NCBI GenBank assembly: GCA_011503125.2
Contig: WWBZ02000040.1
Span: forward strand, 1,302,001 to 1,366,000
Length of the DNA stretch: 64,000 bases
Source of the DNA: Botryosphaeria dothidea
Lineage: Eukaryota; Ascomycota; Dothideomycetes; Botryosphaeriales; Botryosphaeriaceae
Reading direction: 5' to 3'
The translations under genes were made by a program, and so were the position numbers. Below the pieces are notes generated by a model, which did not search any database, was not told where the DNA came from, and saw nothing but the letters and a program-made list of their open reading frames with translations. Shown piece by piece: positions 1 to 13,486 of this stretch. Each line of letters opens with the position of its first letter. Position 1 is the stretch's first letter.

Positions 1-318
1 AACTAATATAGGAAGATAACCAGGAAGAGGAACTAGGAGGACAACCAGGACCACCAGGACCACTAGGACCCGGACAACTACGAGGATAAGGACTGAAGAG
101 ATAGGTCTAGCAGGTGAATGTAGGGCTGCCACAGCAGCCGCTACTGGTAAGAAGGAAAAACAAGAACTAGTATAGGATAGCATGCCCAGAGAGAGAGGAG
201 GGGTTTTTGCCAGGCGAAAAGGTTTTCCCCCTCGTGTAAAATAACTACAGATAGCCAGCCCCGCATGGACCCGTAAGGGAACTATATCGGGAAGAAATGA
301 ATTTATCTATCTATCTAT
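1..318 (+). mobile_element. LINE A, 3' end only (little RIP)
   Basis: This is the 3' tail of a non-LTR retrotransposon whose body lies left of the window. It matches 33,229-33,537 (LINE B) along its length, with differences that are mostly CA to TA and TG to TA in LINE B. The end of the last reading frame is Gln/Glu-rich and then Gly/Pro-rich. It ends in a short (ATCT)n tract, not poly(A). It keeps many CA and TG dinucleotides, unlike the DNA from 319 onward, so it probably inserted after the main rounds of RIP. It abuts a truncated Gypsy-1 copy with a few bases of shared CTAT at the joint. Confidence 0.8.
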
Positions 319-3300
319 ATTAATACTTCTACGGAGGTCCTAGATTGCCCTATTCTTCTCGTAGGCTTCGCTAATAAGTATATCGAGGTCTTTCTATATA
401 GCTTCCTAGGTTTCCCGGGCTTTATAGATTTCCTAGGTCTAGTTATCTTCCGGCTCTTAAGAGTCTAACTTCTCCTTCTCTAGGTTATTAGTAGTAAAGA
501 GGATAGAATTAATAGTAATCTTTATATTAGGTTCTAGGTTTAAGTCCCGAAGTAGTTATTAGAACCGGTATTGCTTCCTTGGGTCGTTAATTTCTTACGG
601 TAGATCCTACGTTCTCCTTATAAGCGAGTCTAGCTTCTCTTCTTATTTTCCTAGCCGGTAGAAGATAATAAAGTTAAAGGCGGATAGAAATTTAGCCTAG
701 CGGGCTTAACGGCTAGTTAGTTACTTAGTTATTATAAAATACTCTAGGTTCTTATAATCCGTAAGCACCTTAATAGGCTTATCTATAGAAGTGCTTATAA
801 GTTCTAGTTCCTAAGTCTTAAAGGAGCGAATAATAACGAGTAGCTCTTTATCGTAGATTATATAGTTATACTTAGTTAAGGATATTTTCTTAGAGAAATA
901 TACAACTAGTTTAAGTACTCTATCGTGCATCTAAGATAGAATACCTATACTAATAAAGTCTAAGATATCCGTTTTAACCTATATTTTCTTTTTAGGGTTA
1001 AAATATACGAGGATAGGTATAGAGGTAAATACGGCTTATAGCTAATTAAAGGCGGTTTATTTCTTATTATCCTATATAAAGTCCTAGTATCTTATCTTGC
1101 GTTTCCTATTTCTAGTTATAAAGTATTCTTCTTTTATTATCTTAGTAAGGGGGCGTGCTATATAGGAGAAGTTCTTAATAAAGCGGCGGTAGAAATTTAT
1201 AAAGCTAAGAAAGGCTTATACATCCTTTACTAACGTTAGTACCTCCTAATTAATAATAGCTAAGACTTTTTCTAGGTCTATTTCGATTCCGTTTATACTT
1301 ATAATAAGGCCAAGGTATTTAACTAATCTAATATTAAACTCGTATTTATTAAGGTCGAGTTAAAGACCACGGTCCTTTAGTCGTTGGAGGACTTTATTAA
1401 CGTTTTTAGCGTGTTCCTCCTCCTTTTTACTATAGATAAGGATATTATCTAGGTACGCTATATAAAACTTATCTAGATATTCGAGTATAGAATTATTAAT
1501 ATAGCTCTAAAAGATGCCTAGCGTATTATAGAGCCTAAAGGGTATAACTAGGTATTCGTACTAACTAAAGCGAGTATTAAAAGCGGTAAGATACTTATAG
1601 CCTTTCTTAATTCGGATCCGGTTAAAAGTATAGATAACGTCGAGTTTAGTAAAGATCTTAGCCTTACTAAGCTAGGTAAGGGTTTTATTAATATATAGGA
1701 TTAGGTATCGATTCTTCTTAGTAATAGCGTTTAGGGCTCTATAGTTAATATAGACCCTAAGTTCTTCTTCTAGCTTTCTAATAATAAGTAGAGGTACGAT
1801 ATAGTCCGAAGAGCTAGGGCGAATAAACCCTTTTCCGAGATATTCGTTAATATACTTCTTAACCGCTTTATTTTTTTATTAAGATATTAGGCGGTAGCTT
1901 TTTATATAAGAAGGTTTATAGTTAGATTTAAGCTTAATTTTATAGTCTTCTTTCTAGTAAGAAGGGAGTATATCCGCTTCTATCTTATCCTAGAGTTCTT
2001 TAATCTAATAGTATTCCTTTAGTAGCCGGGCAAGACGTTCTTCTCTCCTATATATCTTCTTTCTATCTATAAACTTCTAGAAATTATCTTCTCTAGTTAT
2101 AGCCACGCTAGTATTTATAGTAGGTTCCGCGGGTATATAGTAGTATTCTTTATATCTAGGAAGTAATATTAGGTAAAAGAGTAGGAATATAGAATATAGT
2201 TAAATATCTAGTTAAGATTTCTCTATCTTTTATTTAGGTCGACACCTAATAGCGTATTTAGTATAAGGTTTTATAGTAAGATAGCTAGCCTTAAAGCACT
2301 AAGGCTTATAAAACTTAACTAACCGCTTATCCTAGTCGATATACGGGTTATAAGTACGTAACTATCCGTCTCTAAGGATTAGTAGATAGTCTTCTAGGTT
2401 AGCAATATAGTAGAGAAGTTATTCTTTATAAGAACTAATATTAATATCGACTAGAGAGGCGTGGGTAATATATTAAGAGAATATTTTATCTCCTAAAGTT
2501 ATAGTAATCCGTTTAATAAGAGGGATCTTTATTATCTTATACGCGCGAATAAAGGAGGTATCGATAAGCTTAGCTTAGCTTCTATTATCGATAAGAGAAC
2601 GTATATTACTACTAGCTACTATAGCATATATAATAAGATAGATTCTCTTAATTTTACACGCGCGATTATCTACTACGAAGTTTAATATCTTTATCTCTTT
2701 CTAACTACGACTAGCTAGCTACTCGCCTAGCTTCTTCTACTTATATAGTTCTAGAAGGCGACTTACTTCTAGGACTAGGAGTTTTCCGACTCGCTATTAG
2801 AGTCGAGTTCCTTAATACTCTAGATATACGTAAACTTAGCGTAGTTATTATTAGGATAGTAGGTATTAGATATAAAGTAGTCTAAGCCTCTATAGCTACG
2901 GTAGCGTCTCTATCTCGTTATTACGAGGCGTTTCTCGTCTAATAGCTTTAAGAGTTTTAGCTTAGGCTTATACTATAGTCTAACCTAGTCTCTTAGTTTA
3001 GTAGTAGTAGATATACGGCCCTATTAGCTATCTTAGTTTATATTACCGCTTCTAGTCCTATTCTAGCGGCTAAAATTATCTTAAGTAGGTTTCTAGTTAT
3101 AGGTAGGCTTAGTGCGATCCCTTTTAGAATTATTGCTATTATTTATTCTTTTATTAGAACGGATATTTATAGACTTAATCTCTTAACGACGATATTCGGC
3201 CTTACGGAGAGTTTCGAGTAGCTATTCGAGAGAGATAAAGGTAAAGGTAGCTACTAAGAGGGCTAAGCTAATAGAAATACTATTTTATATCTTATCGATC

Positions 3301-4948
3301 TTCTCTTCTTTAGTAGGATTAGTAAGAAACTAAAGTATATATAGGCGGGCGTAGTAGAAGTCTACCGTCTCTTTCTTACTTTATCTAGTAAGAATAAGAT
3401 TATTAGTAGCTTTTTTCTTTACGATATCTATTCTATATATCTTTCCTAGCTTTTCTAAGAAATCTAGGACTATCCGGCAGCTATTAATATACGGACGTAT
3501 TATAGCGGCGATTAAATTAGTAAGACGAGAGTAGATATAGCGGATTATTAGCTTCTAATTTTCTTAGAAGAAGTCCTCTTCGACTTTAAGCTTAAAGATT
3601 ATATTATTTTTAAAGTTAACGAAAGTATAGATATTAGTAGAGATAAGCTTATTAATATCTTCTATAAGTATCTTACGTAAGCCCTAATAAGAAAGAGTTC
3701 GCTATAAGGTAGTAGTTTCCTTCCTTAGTTAACGTTCCTAGTTAAGACTATAAATATTAGTACTAGAGAGGGTACCCGTATAAAGGTTAGCAATATTCTT
3801 AGTTAGAAGATTATTTTCTTAAATAAGCCGGCTAATCTTATCGTTGCTTTCTTTAATAACTTTATTAGATCTAGCGATTATCTTCTTATAGGTCTACTTA
3901 AGTTTCTTATACTTATTCTAAAGAGAGGCGTAGGCTATATACTCTTTACTAGCGGCTATTTAAGTAACTTAAAGAACGTAGTAGAACTTAGTACGCTAGT
4001 TTACTATTACTATAGTATACTAGTTATAGAAGATATATTCGTTAGGCTAGCGAATAGAGTCGAGTCCGTAGTTACTTAGTATTCCGGGGTTAATAGTAAG
4101 GTTAAGATCCGTGGCTAATAAATATATAAGTTCTTCGGATTCTAGGTTTCTACGTAAGGTAGTACGACGTAAGGTAAGACCGGTAGCTTAACTTTGCTAG
4201 TCTAAGGTATTAGAAAAGCCCTAAAATAGAATAGCGCTACTTATAAACTCGTTAAGGTTCTAGCTAGGTTCCCTAACTATATTACTAAATAATTCTTCTT
4301 TATTATCGCTTAGATAAATAGAAGTAGTACTAGCGATACTACTAGTACGGCTACGAGTATAACTTATAGAAAATAGGCTTTATTACGCTATAATCTTTAC
4401 TAATTATTCTAGTTTCGGAGTAGTTTAATCTATATTATAGATAAAACTCTAAAGAGATTAGTACGGAATTAACGAGAATCTTCGTATCTTATTTAAGAAG
4501 ATAGATTTCCTATAATTATACTATTATTTCTCTAATAGTATAGATTTCTTTAATATTTCTAGGTTGCTTATCGTAGAGTGTCGGTGTTATTAAGTTCTAG
4601 TTATAGGTTATTAGTATTATCGGGTTCTAGTTATAGGTTATCGAGTTTAGATTTTAGTTAATAGTACGGATGTCGGGTTATCGAGTTTAGGTTCCTTATT
4701 AGTAGTATATAGATTATATAAGATAGTAAAGCCGAAATAATAGTATTACTTTTAACTAAAAATCTATATATAAGAAGAAAGAAAAGAGAGTTTAGAAAGA
4801 GAGGGCGAAGGGTAAATATACTTAGTCGCTTAGCGCTGGGCCCGTACTCTAGTATCTAACCGAGTTATCTTTAGTATAGCTAGGGCCTCTAGTTACTATT
4901 AAGTATCTATCTAGTTATCTAGGGTAGTAGCGCTTAAGGAGCCTAATA
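319..4948 (-). mobile_element. Gypsy-1 copy A, truncated, RIP-inactivated
   Basis: Minus-strand Ty3/Gypsy retrotransposon, collinear with 22,050-26,682 of copy B. It keeps the 5' LTR (right end), the gag region, protease, reverse transcriptase and RNase H. It is cut at the left inside the RNase H-integrase interval by the LINE A 3' end, so most of the integrase and the 3' LTR are missing. No frame stays open because CAG, CAA and TGG codons became stops. Confidence 0.85.
4717..4948 (-). repeat. Gypsy-1 LTR (copy A, 5' LTR)
   Basis: 232-bp LTR. Its TG...CA ends have become TA...TA through RIP. The other eight Gypsy-1 LTRs in the window have the same length and align without gaps. Confidence 0.9.
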
Positions 4949-5390
4949 TTCTTATAGATTACTCGAATTTAACTAGCTTTACCTCTAAGTAAATTCTAAA
5001 CCGTCGGTAAGTACGCTAGATAATTAAACTCTTAGAACTCGACTTTAAAATCGTCTACCGCCTAGGAACTAAGAATTAACGCGCGGATACGTTAATAAGA
5101 CGGTTAGGAGACCTCCCTGCTCGAGAGGGGCGCCTACCCCCTACTACGATTCTTACCTCTAAAAAATTCGAAATTTCGACCCTTATTTCTACTCGATATT
5201 TAATCGCTAGGCTAAAACCGTCTCTAGCTAGTAATATTCGCTTAGTACTCGATAAGAATACTCTTAGATAAAAGATCCTTACCGTACTTAATATCTACGT
5301 ACTTCGATATTCTAAGATAGATTTAGGCGTATATTCTAAAAATAACGATAGTCTCTTACTAGTTAATAGACTTATCTATATTTCTAATAG
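4949..5390 (+). mobile_element. Gypsy-3 fragment (RNase H end to integrase zinc region)
   Basis: Forward-strand fragment matching 46,845-47,275 nearly base for base. Translation, ignoring stops, gives the RNase H C-terminus with an R-A-D-T-L motif, then the linker and the start of the integrase N-terminal region. It lacks both ends and abuts the Gypsy-1 LTR directly. Confidence 0.75.
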
Positions 5391-6118
5391 AATATATAGA
5401 CTATAGTAGAGGCTATAGGCCTAGAATAACTCTTTCTTTATTCTCTTTATTTACTCGTATCTCTAAGACTATTAGTAGATTAGCTCTAATAGCTCGCTTA
5501 ACGAGTAGAGCTTAGTAGTTAGATATATTAATCTCTACTAACTCTCTCTTTAATCGATTATTCTTTCGTACTATATCTATTAGATTATAAGCCCGGCCCG
5601 CCTCTTCGACGAGCTACTCGCGACTAGATTAATATCTACTCGTTACCTACGTATATTCGTAATAATATATTTAGCGGCCCTCTTTATTTAAGTAACCTAC
5701 GCCCCGTAGCCCTTAACTCGAGTAACTATATATTTAGCGGCCCTCTTTATTTAAGTAACCCGCGCCCCGTAGCCCTTAACTAGAGTAACTATATATTTAG
5801 CGGCCCTCTTTATTTAAGTAACCCGCGCTCCGTAGCCCTTAATTCGAGTAACCTATACTTAGCGGCCCTCTTTATTAGAGTAACCCGCGCCCGGTATTTT
5901 AAAGCTATCTAATCCTTCCGGATAAACGCACTATTTACTAAGTATAGCGGACTCCGACTTAACGCGTATACGTATTCTAAAGCTTAAGTTAGCTACGGAT
6001 TATCGCTTATAGCGTCGTACTATCGACGGCTTATTTAATAGTCTTAACCTTACTAATTACGTTATAGGCCTCGAAGAAGAGCCTAAGAACGTCGACCGCG
6101 TAGATTACGGTATACCCG
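5391..6118 (+). mobile_element. Copia-2 remnant, part 1 (left of Gypsy-2)
   Basis: Mutated DNA that reads across the Gypsy-2 insertion into 13,924 onward. Part 2 encodes a Copia-type gag, so this part is probably its leader or N-terminal region. It contains a 63-bp tandem repeat. The left border, and the identity of roughly 5,391-5,650, are not resolved from the sequence alone. Confidence 0.5.
5660..5890 (+). repeat. 63-bp tandem repeat, about four copies
   Basis: The core TTTAGCGGCCCTC recurs at about 5671, 5734, 5797 and 5859, a period of 63, 63 and 62 bases. Copies differ by a few substitutions. A 63-base period is a whole number of codons (21), so it could be a peptide repeat of the interrupted Copia-2 gag or a leader repeat. 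Confidence 0.9.
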
Positions 6119-6555
6119 TATAATAAGCGGGCCTCTACCTCTAAGAATCTAAATACTAAAGAGAGTAGAAATCTATCGAAGAGTTTTTCTTAAGTAGGTA
6201 TAAGAAGAGGTACGCGAGGAACGAGTAGACGACTAAAGACTAAGTACTACGTACGAAGGCCTTATTACTAATAATTAATACTAAATTATTATTAAAGTTA
6301 ACTACGAAGGTTAAAGCTATCTAGAGAGCGTAGTTTATATACGTAGGAGAGTTCTATATAATCTCGTATTACCTAATATAGCCCGGCTCTAGTAGGCGAC
6401 GGTTACCCTTTATTGCCCGGCTTCTAAGGGCGATATATAGGTCTTAGTAGAGTAGTTACGTATAGAGTTACGTAATTAATTTCTTTCTCCCGCGGGGCTT
6501 CCTCGAAGGCCTTTTCCGACCTTCCTATACTTTCTAGAAAGGCTACTTCGTAATA
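6119..6555 (-). repeat. Gypsy-2 3' LTR
   Basis: 437-bp LTR matching 13,487-13,923 end to end with only scattered, mainly transition differences. TG...CA ends now read TA...TA. Confidence 0.92.
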
Positions 6556-7329
6556 CTATCCCCCCTTTTAGAATCTTCGGCCCGAAGATTCTTCCGTCTT
6601 ATATATATCTTCTTATAGACCTCTAGGTTCTTTCCTTTATAAGTTTTTTTTTTCGCGATAACTTTAAAGCGTGCCTATTCTAACGACGGTAAGATCGCTT
6701 CTCGTCCTACTAAGTAGTATCGTTCTACCTTATCTCGCAAGCGGTAGCTTCGAAATATTCTTCTAAACGATATCGAAATAATTTCTTATACTTCCTACCT
6801 AGAGTATAGATCTAAGTATATCGCGCTTCCCGATAACCTATAGGTATACGCCGCTTATCTTAAGGCTCGTCGGAAGGAGTACGATATTACGGAGGCTAGT
6901 AATTTAGGTCGTACGTTTCCTCCTAATTCTTTATTACTCTTTTCTTTATTAATTCTTTCTAGTAGATAGGCTTAATCGCGAGTATAACCGTATAGTAGCG
7001 GAAGAGAATACTACTTTAGAGAAGCTAGTTCGTCTTTATAAATAGCGTCGTTTTCTTTACGAGCGTCGTTCTCGTATAATTCGTAAGAATTTCGAGACGC
7101 TAGAGGAGCTTAAGAGGGCTAAGGCTTCCAGCTCGTCTAGGGGTCTTTCTAATCCTAAAAATTCTAAGGGTCCGTCCGCGTTAAAACGGCCACGTTACGA
7201 GACGGTAGGTCCTACTACGCCGTAGGTGGCTAAGTCTACCGAGTCTACCGGCGAGCCTATAGCTAACGCGAAGTCTCCGCGTTCTTCTAACCTTATAAAT
7301 TCCGCTCGTTTATCTCCCTATCTCGCGGG

Positions 7330-10300
7330 TTTCCCGCCGTTCTCGTTCGGGGACGACCTCGTTTCCGTAGGAGGTTAGGATTTTAACGGTAGAATTCTAT
7401 AACGAGATCTAGATATATATCGTTCTTAGGTACCTATTAGTTATCCTTATTTCCGTATTCTTTCTATTTAATAAGATATTTAAGTTAATATCCGAATCTT
7501 TTATAGTCTAAGATCTTCTCGACTAGGTATTCGTCTTCTTCGGTATCTAGGTTTTCTAGAATTATTTCTTCTAGAGTTTCTAGGATTATAGCGTTTTCTA
7601 GTACTAGCTCGAGTAATACTACGTAAAAGGTAGAATTTATTCGTATCGTTACTAGAAATTTAAGTCGATACGTAACGTTTCTAAGTTTTTCTAAAATTTC
7701 GAATAGACCGGTTTTCTTAAAATCTAATTTATCGCTTAGTCGCTTCGATTTAATGTTTTTTATAAGAAGATATACTTTATCTCCTCTCTTTAGGTTCGGT
7801 GCCGTCTAGTACCGTCTATTATAGTACTTAGATATTATAATTCGTACGTACTCGAGGTCGAGACTAATAGCTTTATATAGTTCTTTTAGCTATTCGGCTT
7901 TAAGAATACCTTACTAGGCTAATTTTCGACTTAGAATAGCTTCTCTATACGCGTCTAGTTCGAATCTATAGTTGGCGAAGAACGGAGATACGTTAGTTAA
8001 CTCTTATTTAGCGCTATTATAGACGAACTATGCTATAGGTAGCTATATAGCCTAATCGTCCTATAGATAGTTAACGAAATAGCGGAGATATTATTCGAGA
8101 GTCCGGTTTATCCGTTCTATCTAACCGTTCGTTTACGAGTATACGGTTATAGAGAGTTTATTTTTAGCCCTAAGTTAACGCATAAGCGTTTACTAGAATT
8201 TAGAGCGTATTAGCTTATCTCTATTCGAAACTAGTTCTTCCGGTATTTCGTAATCCGCGAAGATATATCGAAGGAACGTATAAGCTAGCTATTCTATATT
8301 CGATACCTCGAGGTAGAGTAAGAAGTAAGCGTACTTCGTAAGTCTATCGATAAAGACTAGAATCGAGTCGTACTTAACTTCGGTAAGCGAGTCTCTCGAC
8401 TATAGTAGCTTCGTAATAAAGTCTAGCGTAACTAATTACTATAGTCGTTCTAGAACTTCTAGGGGTTATAGTTATCCGTACGGAGCGTATATCGTAGCTT
8501 TACTTCTAATATAAAGGTTATATTACGAGACTATACGCTAGACTATCTTCCGTAACCCTAGAAAGTAGAAGTTTCGTGTAATTCTTTCGGTTATCCTATC
8601 GATACCCTAATATCTATACGCGGGTGCTTCGTATATATCCTTAACTAGTACTTCTCGTAGTCTTACCGGGATATAGATTAATTCTTTAAAGAGAAGTATT
8701 CCTTCTCTATCTCGAGTAATACGCGGATCGTTCTTAAGCGCTAAAAGTTCCTACGCGAAGAAGTTCTATACGTATACTTCTCGGATCTTTAGATACTATA
8801 GGTTTAACTCGATACGAAGTATTAGAAAAGACGGTCTAGTAAGGGTAAGCGATCTATCGCTATCTACTACGAATACTATAGGATACGGCTCGATTCGTTT
8901 TTCTATATAGTCTACCCTTCTACTAAGCGCGTTAGCGGCGGCGTTATCTATATCTTTTCTATATATAATCTTAAAATCGTAGGAGGCTATTTCTTCTAAC
9001 TAGCGAACTTACCGTCGGTTTAGCTCCTTAGTTATAGTAAAGCGCGTAAGGTTTTAATAATCGTAATATACTACTACCTAATAGCTGGCTCCTTTAAGAT
9101 AGTATCTCTATTACTTAAATACTAAGACGATAGCTAAGAGCTCTTTATTATAAGTATTATAGTTAAGCTCTACCGGTGTAAACTTTCTAGAGTAAAACGC
9201 GATTAGGTGCTATCTACCTTAATCGTTAGGCTAGCTAAGATATACTCCGAGGGCGAATCCTAACGTATTAGTTTCTACTTCGATAGGTTTATCGGAGTTA
9301 TATATCTCTAGAACCGGTACTTCGTAAAATATCCGTTTAAGCGATTCGAAGGCTTACTACTAATCGTTTCTCTATTTAAAGCTATACTTCTTTCGAGTAA
9401 GTCGCGTTAAAGATTCTATAATCTTTAAGTAGTTCTAAATAAACTTTCGATAGAAGTTCGCGAATCTAAGGAAAGACTAAACTTCCTTAATCGTCTTAGA
9501 TACTAGCTATTCTCTAATAGAATCTAGTTTCGAGTCGTCTATACCGACGTAACCTAGGGTAATAATAAAGCCTAAGAATTCTGTCCTTTAAACGTACTAT
9601 TCGTATTTCTCGGGTACGATAAATAGATTCTTTACCTAGAGGGCTTCTAGGACCTTTCTAATATACTTCTTATAATCCTCGAGAGTTTCTAAAAAGATAA
9701 GAATATCGTCGAGGTAAGCTAAGTAGAAGATATCTAAGTATTCGCGTAGCGTATCGTTAACGAGGTTTTAGAAGGTTACTAGCGCGTTAGTAAGCCCGAA
9801 TAGTATAACCGTATACTCGTAGAGTCCTAGCCTCGTTCTAAAGGCTATCTTCTATTCTTTCTCTTCTTTAATCCTAACTAGGTAATATTCTTTCCGGAGG
9901 TCTAGCTTCGTAAAGTACTTAGCTTTCTCTAACTTATCTTAGAGCTTATCGATACGTAGGAGCGGATAGCGGTTTTTAATCGTAATATTATTAAGTTGTC
10001 GGTAGTCGATATAGAGGCGTAGTTTACTATTCTTCTTTAGGACGAAAAGAATCGGATATCCGGCTAATAACGTTAAAGGCCGAATATATCCGCGTTCGAG
10101 GTTCTTCTCGATATATTCCCTTAAAGCCTCTATTTTCTTTACTAATAAGGAGTAGATAGGCTTATAAGCTGGCTTCGTGCCCGGCTTAAGGAGAATCTCG
10201 TAGTCCTATAGTTAATACTTCGGTAAATCTTCTTTTCCTCTTTCTTAGCAAACGGCTTTTAAGTCCTAGTACTCGCTAGGTACCGTTTCTATTTCCGGTA

Positions 10301-11600
10301 TTAGAGGTTCTCTATATAGATTATTCTATATCTCTAAACTACCGTGTTATCCTCTTCTAATCCTCGCGGGATCGTCTCCTCTAATAGAAGTAGGACTATC
10401 CTTATTCTTAAGCCTTTCCCGTACGGCCTTAGCTAGTACTCTCTATTATACCGCCTATAAGGATTTAATATATATAAGGCAGGCCTGCTAGCCTTAGCGT
10501 CTTATACGCTTAAATACCTCTCCTAAGATTATCTAGACGTTAATCTAAGGATTTACGGCTGCTAATTACTTACGCGAAGCCTTACTCTTAGCCTTATACC
10601 TTTTCCTCGTAGTCCTTCGTAACGTATACTATACTTATTCGTCGGGAATACTAGACTCGGTTAGTCTTACTCCGCTTAAGGTACTATATTTTACTAAGAA
10701 GGCGGCGTCTCGTACGCTACTATCTTAGTCCTATCTTACGCTTTTCTTAAGATTGCCGTTAATACTACCGTTACTAGGTCTTACGCTATTATTACCGTTA
10801 ATACTACCGCTACTAGGCCTTACGCTATCGTAGCTAGAGTCGTAGCTTAAGTCGGAGGTATCGTTTCGCTTAGTAGGGCTTATTTCTATAATAGAACTAT
10901 ATTTTACCGAGGAGGCTTCGCTACTTACGTCGTAATCCTAGTACTAACTTATACTACTATCGGAGTCGCCTATATAGTTACTATATTTAGGCCTTATACT
11001 AGCTACTTCCCGTATTAATATCGATAGAAGTTTTCGAAGGGTATCTAATAACCTATTCTCCTTCTATAATTCTTATTTTCGTAGGAGGTTCTTAAGCTCC
11101 TCTCGAAAGATAATAGAGTCTTCTTCTCCGAAGTCGAAGATAGGTTTCTATATCCGGATCTAGGGTATACCTAGAATAATATCGTGCCCGGGAATACGTT
11201 AGACGTCGAGGGAAATTAGTTTCTAATAGTTCCCTATCTAGAGGGTTACTTCCTCCGTTTCTATCTTTATCTAGCCTTCTCCGTAGGCTGCCTAGAATCC
11301 GTCGAATCTACTAAGAGAATACGGTTCCTATTTTTTACGGTACGGGATATTTATTTTCTATATAAGCTCGTTATAGATAAAATTTCCGCTTAATTCTATA
11401 TCGATTAGAATTCTAGTAGGTACTCCGTTAAGTATTCCCTATATTTTAAACTATTTCTATAGATTTAGTCCGGTAAGAGTTTCCGTTTCCGATGTGCGTA
11501 ATACTATATAAAGGGACCTAGACTATAGCCCCTAGGTTAGTCCTATTACCGTAGGGCCGTCTAGTTTTTTAGTATAGAGTAGCCGTAGACTTCGCTATAT
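7330..11600 (-). pseudogene. Gypsy-2 pol (protease, RT, RNase H, integrase, chromodomain)
   Basis: RIP-broken polyprotein read on the minus strand. Protease lies near 11,150-11,450 (L-I-D-T/I followed by a hydrophobic flap). Reverse transcriptase is about 9,500-10,200, RNase H about 9,000-9,500, and integrase about 7,800-8,900 with a D-G-Q-T-E-R-I-like segment near 8,100. A C-terminal chromodomain (E-Y-L-V-E-K-I-L-D start) lies at about 7,400-7,570. The RT catalytic motif L-D-D is intact at 9705-9710 because it is coded GAC-GAT, which contains no CpA or TpG. Stops are scattered throughout. Chromodomains direct this class to methylated-histone chromatin; that role is family knowledge. Confidence 0.85.
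10752..10832 (-). repeat. 39-bp tandem repeat in Gypsy-2 pol linker
   Basis: Two consecutive 39-bp units (starts about 10,754 and 10,793). Read on the minus strand they give a 13-residue Ser/Asn/Gly-rich repeat between protease and reverse transcriptase, a likely flexible linker. Confidence 0.7.
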
Positions 11601-12399
11601 ATATAGTCTTCCTATTCGTTAACTTAGAGGTATACTTACTTCTAGTTAGTCTATTTATCGGCGTTCTACTTCCTTCGCTAATAGACTTTATTCTTTCGAA
11701 CCTAATATCTAAAGGTTAGTCGATTAAGCTCCTTATCCGGAATCTACTAGAGTGTACGATATTAGATCGTTGCCGTGCCGTACTAGTAGAGAATCCGTGC
11801 TAGCTCCCGGAGGGAGTCGTAGTCTACTTGCTCGCGTGCTAAGGTTCCTTAGTAGTAGCGTTCGACGAGTATCGTTTCTTTAGTTACCGGAAGTTCGTAC
11901 TTCTTCCCGTCTTATTCGATTCGGGTTTCCTAAAGGGTATTTTAACGCCATCCCTAAACGACCGTAAGCGCGATGCTTTTCTAATACGGAATCTAGATTA
12001 TTTAGCTAAGATTGCCCTATTCGTCCCGTAGATAGTTACTAATACCGTATCTTTTAGCGAGAATTTCTAGCGAGACGAGGGTATCTAGCTTATCCGATAG
12101 TATAGATATATTATCTAACTACGTTTTACTAGTACTCTCGTATAGTTCTCCTATTTCGCTGTTAATAAGTTCGTCGTCTAGAGGGAAACTATCGAGGATA
12201 TCGTCGGTTTCGATAACTTCTTCGTTCCTAGTTATTATACTAAAGTTTCGAGGTTCGTAGGGGTACTATCTAGAGATATCTTTACTAGTTTAATACGTCT
12301 AACAGCCGTTATCGTAATAGGCTATCTAGTATAGCGTATCGTAGTTATCTTAGCGAGATATAACCGACGCTTTACGCTAAGCGCTCGAAGTCTACTTAT

Positions 12400-13372
12400 T
12401 ATCCTTCTTACTACGAGGGTTCTACGGACACTTAGGAGAGAAGTATTTATTACTACCGTAGGTAATATAGAGTCGATCCTTATAGCGCTATTTCTACTTA
12501 TTCGTCTAGTTCGGATTAGGTTCCTTAGGCTTCTTATTATTATAACTATTATTACCCTTTTTAGAATTCTATCTATTAGCCGCGTCGAGGGCTATAGCGT
12601 CTCCGCCTTCGAGGGTTATTCTTTTACGGCGTGGCTTTAAGGTATTAGATTATCGAGAACCTATCTTCTATTCGTATATACGACCGTCGATCTAAGACGT
12701 AAGATCTACTATCTTCTAAAAGGTAGGTAGATATTCGTAAGTAATTATATTCTTCTTAACTTCGTTCTTTAGGCCCTTATAGAAGAGGTCTTAGAAAGTC
12801 TCGTCTAACTATTTAAGGTAGGCTATAAGCTACTAAAACTTAGTTACGTAGACAGCTATAGATTCTATCTATCTAACGGTTATAATATCGTTAGAGGCTT
12901 TACGGACTTCGTCTCGATCGTTAAAAGTAGCTCTAAGGTTGTCTACGAATCCCGTGTAGGTGTCGAAGATTTTCTTAGTCTTTGCCCGTCTCTTCTCGAG
13001 AGAGTATTCGTTAGCTAGGTAGTTACGAAGGTACGGTTCTATCCATACTTCTGCCGTCCCTCTAAGGTATATTAATACGAAGAGTACTTCCTCGGCGTCG
13101 TTATCGAATTATACTTAGTTAAACTAGAGATAGCGTTATATCTAGAGTAGGAAGGATTAGAGCTTCTTTCTATCCCTATTAAACTTCTCGGATGCCGCTA
13201 CTTTAACCTTAGTAGCGCTCCGCTTTATCGTATACTCGATTAATTAAGCGTTCTAAGCTTTTAACTTCTTAATAAGTTATAAGAGCTTAGCTCTAGTAGG
13301 CTCTATTTATAGCGCGGGCGGAGCACGCCCCTAAGTACTCTTAGCGCGACCCTCTATTAGGTCGACGTCCAT
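12400..13372 (-). pseudogene. Gypsy-2 gag
   Basis: RIP-broken gag on the minus strand. A surviving ATG at 13,372-13,370 starts M-D-V-D-L-I-E-G. It is followed by a helical capsid-like region containing a G-T-A-E-V-W motif and by a zinc-knuckle remnant near 12,420-12,480 whose Cys codons are partly mutated. Several codons have become stops. Gag packages element RNA in family terms; this copy cannot make it. Confidence 0.75.
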
Positions 13373-13486
13373 CTAAGATCCTAGTACTATTATATACTTT
13401 TCCTAAGCTCGTTAGGCGGGGTAATACTTAACCTAATAAACTCGTTTCTAAAAAGATTCCTCTTCTTATAAGGATAGTAGTTAAAA

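Noticed and set aside
5660..5890. CRISPR-like array of four repeats
   Set aside because: The repeats are contiguous 63-bp tandem units without variable spacers, and the DNA is fungal.
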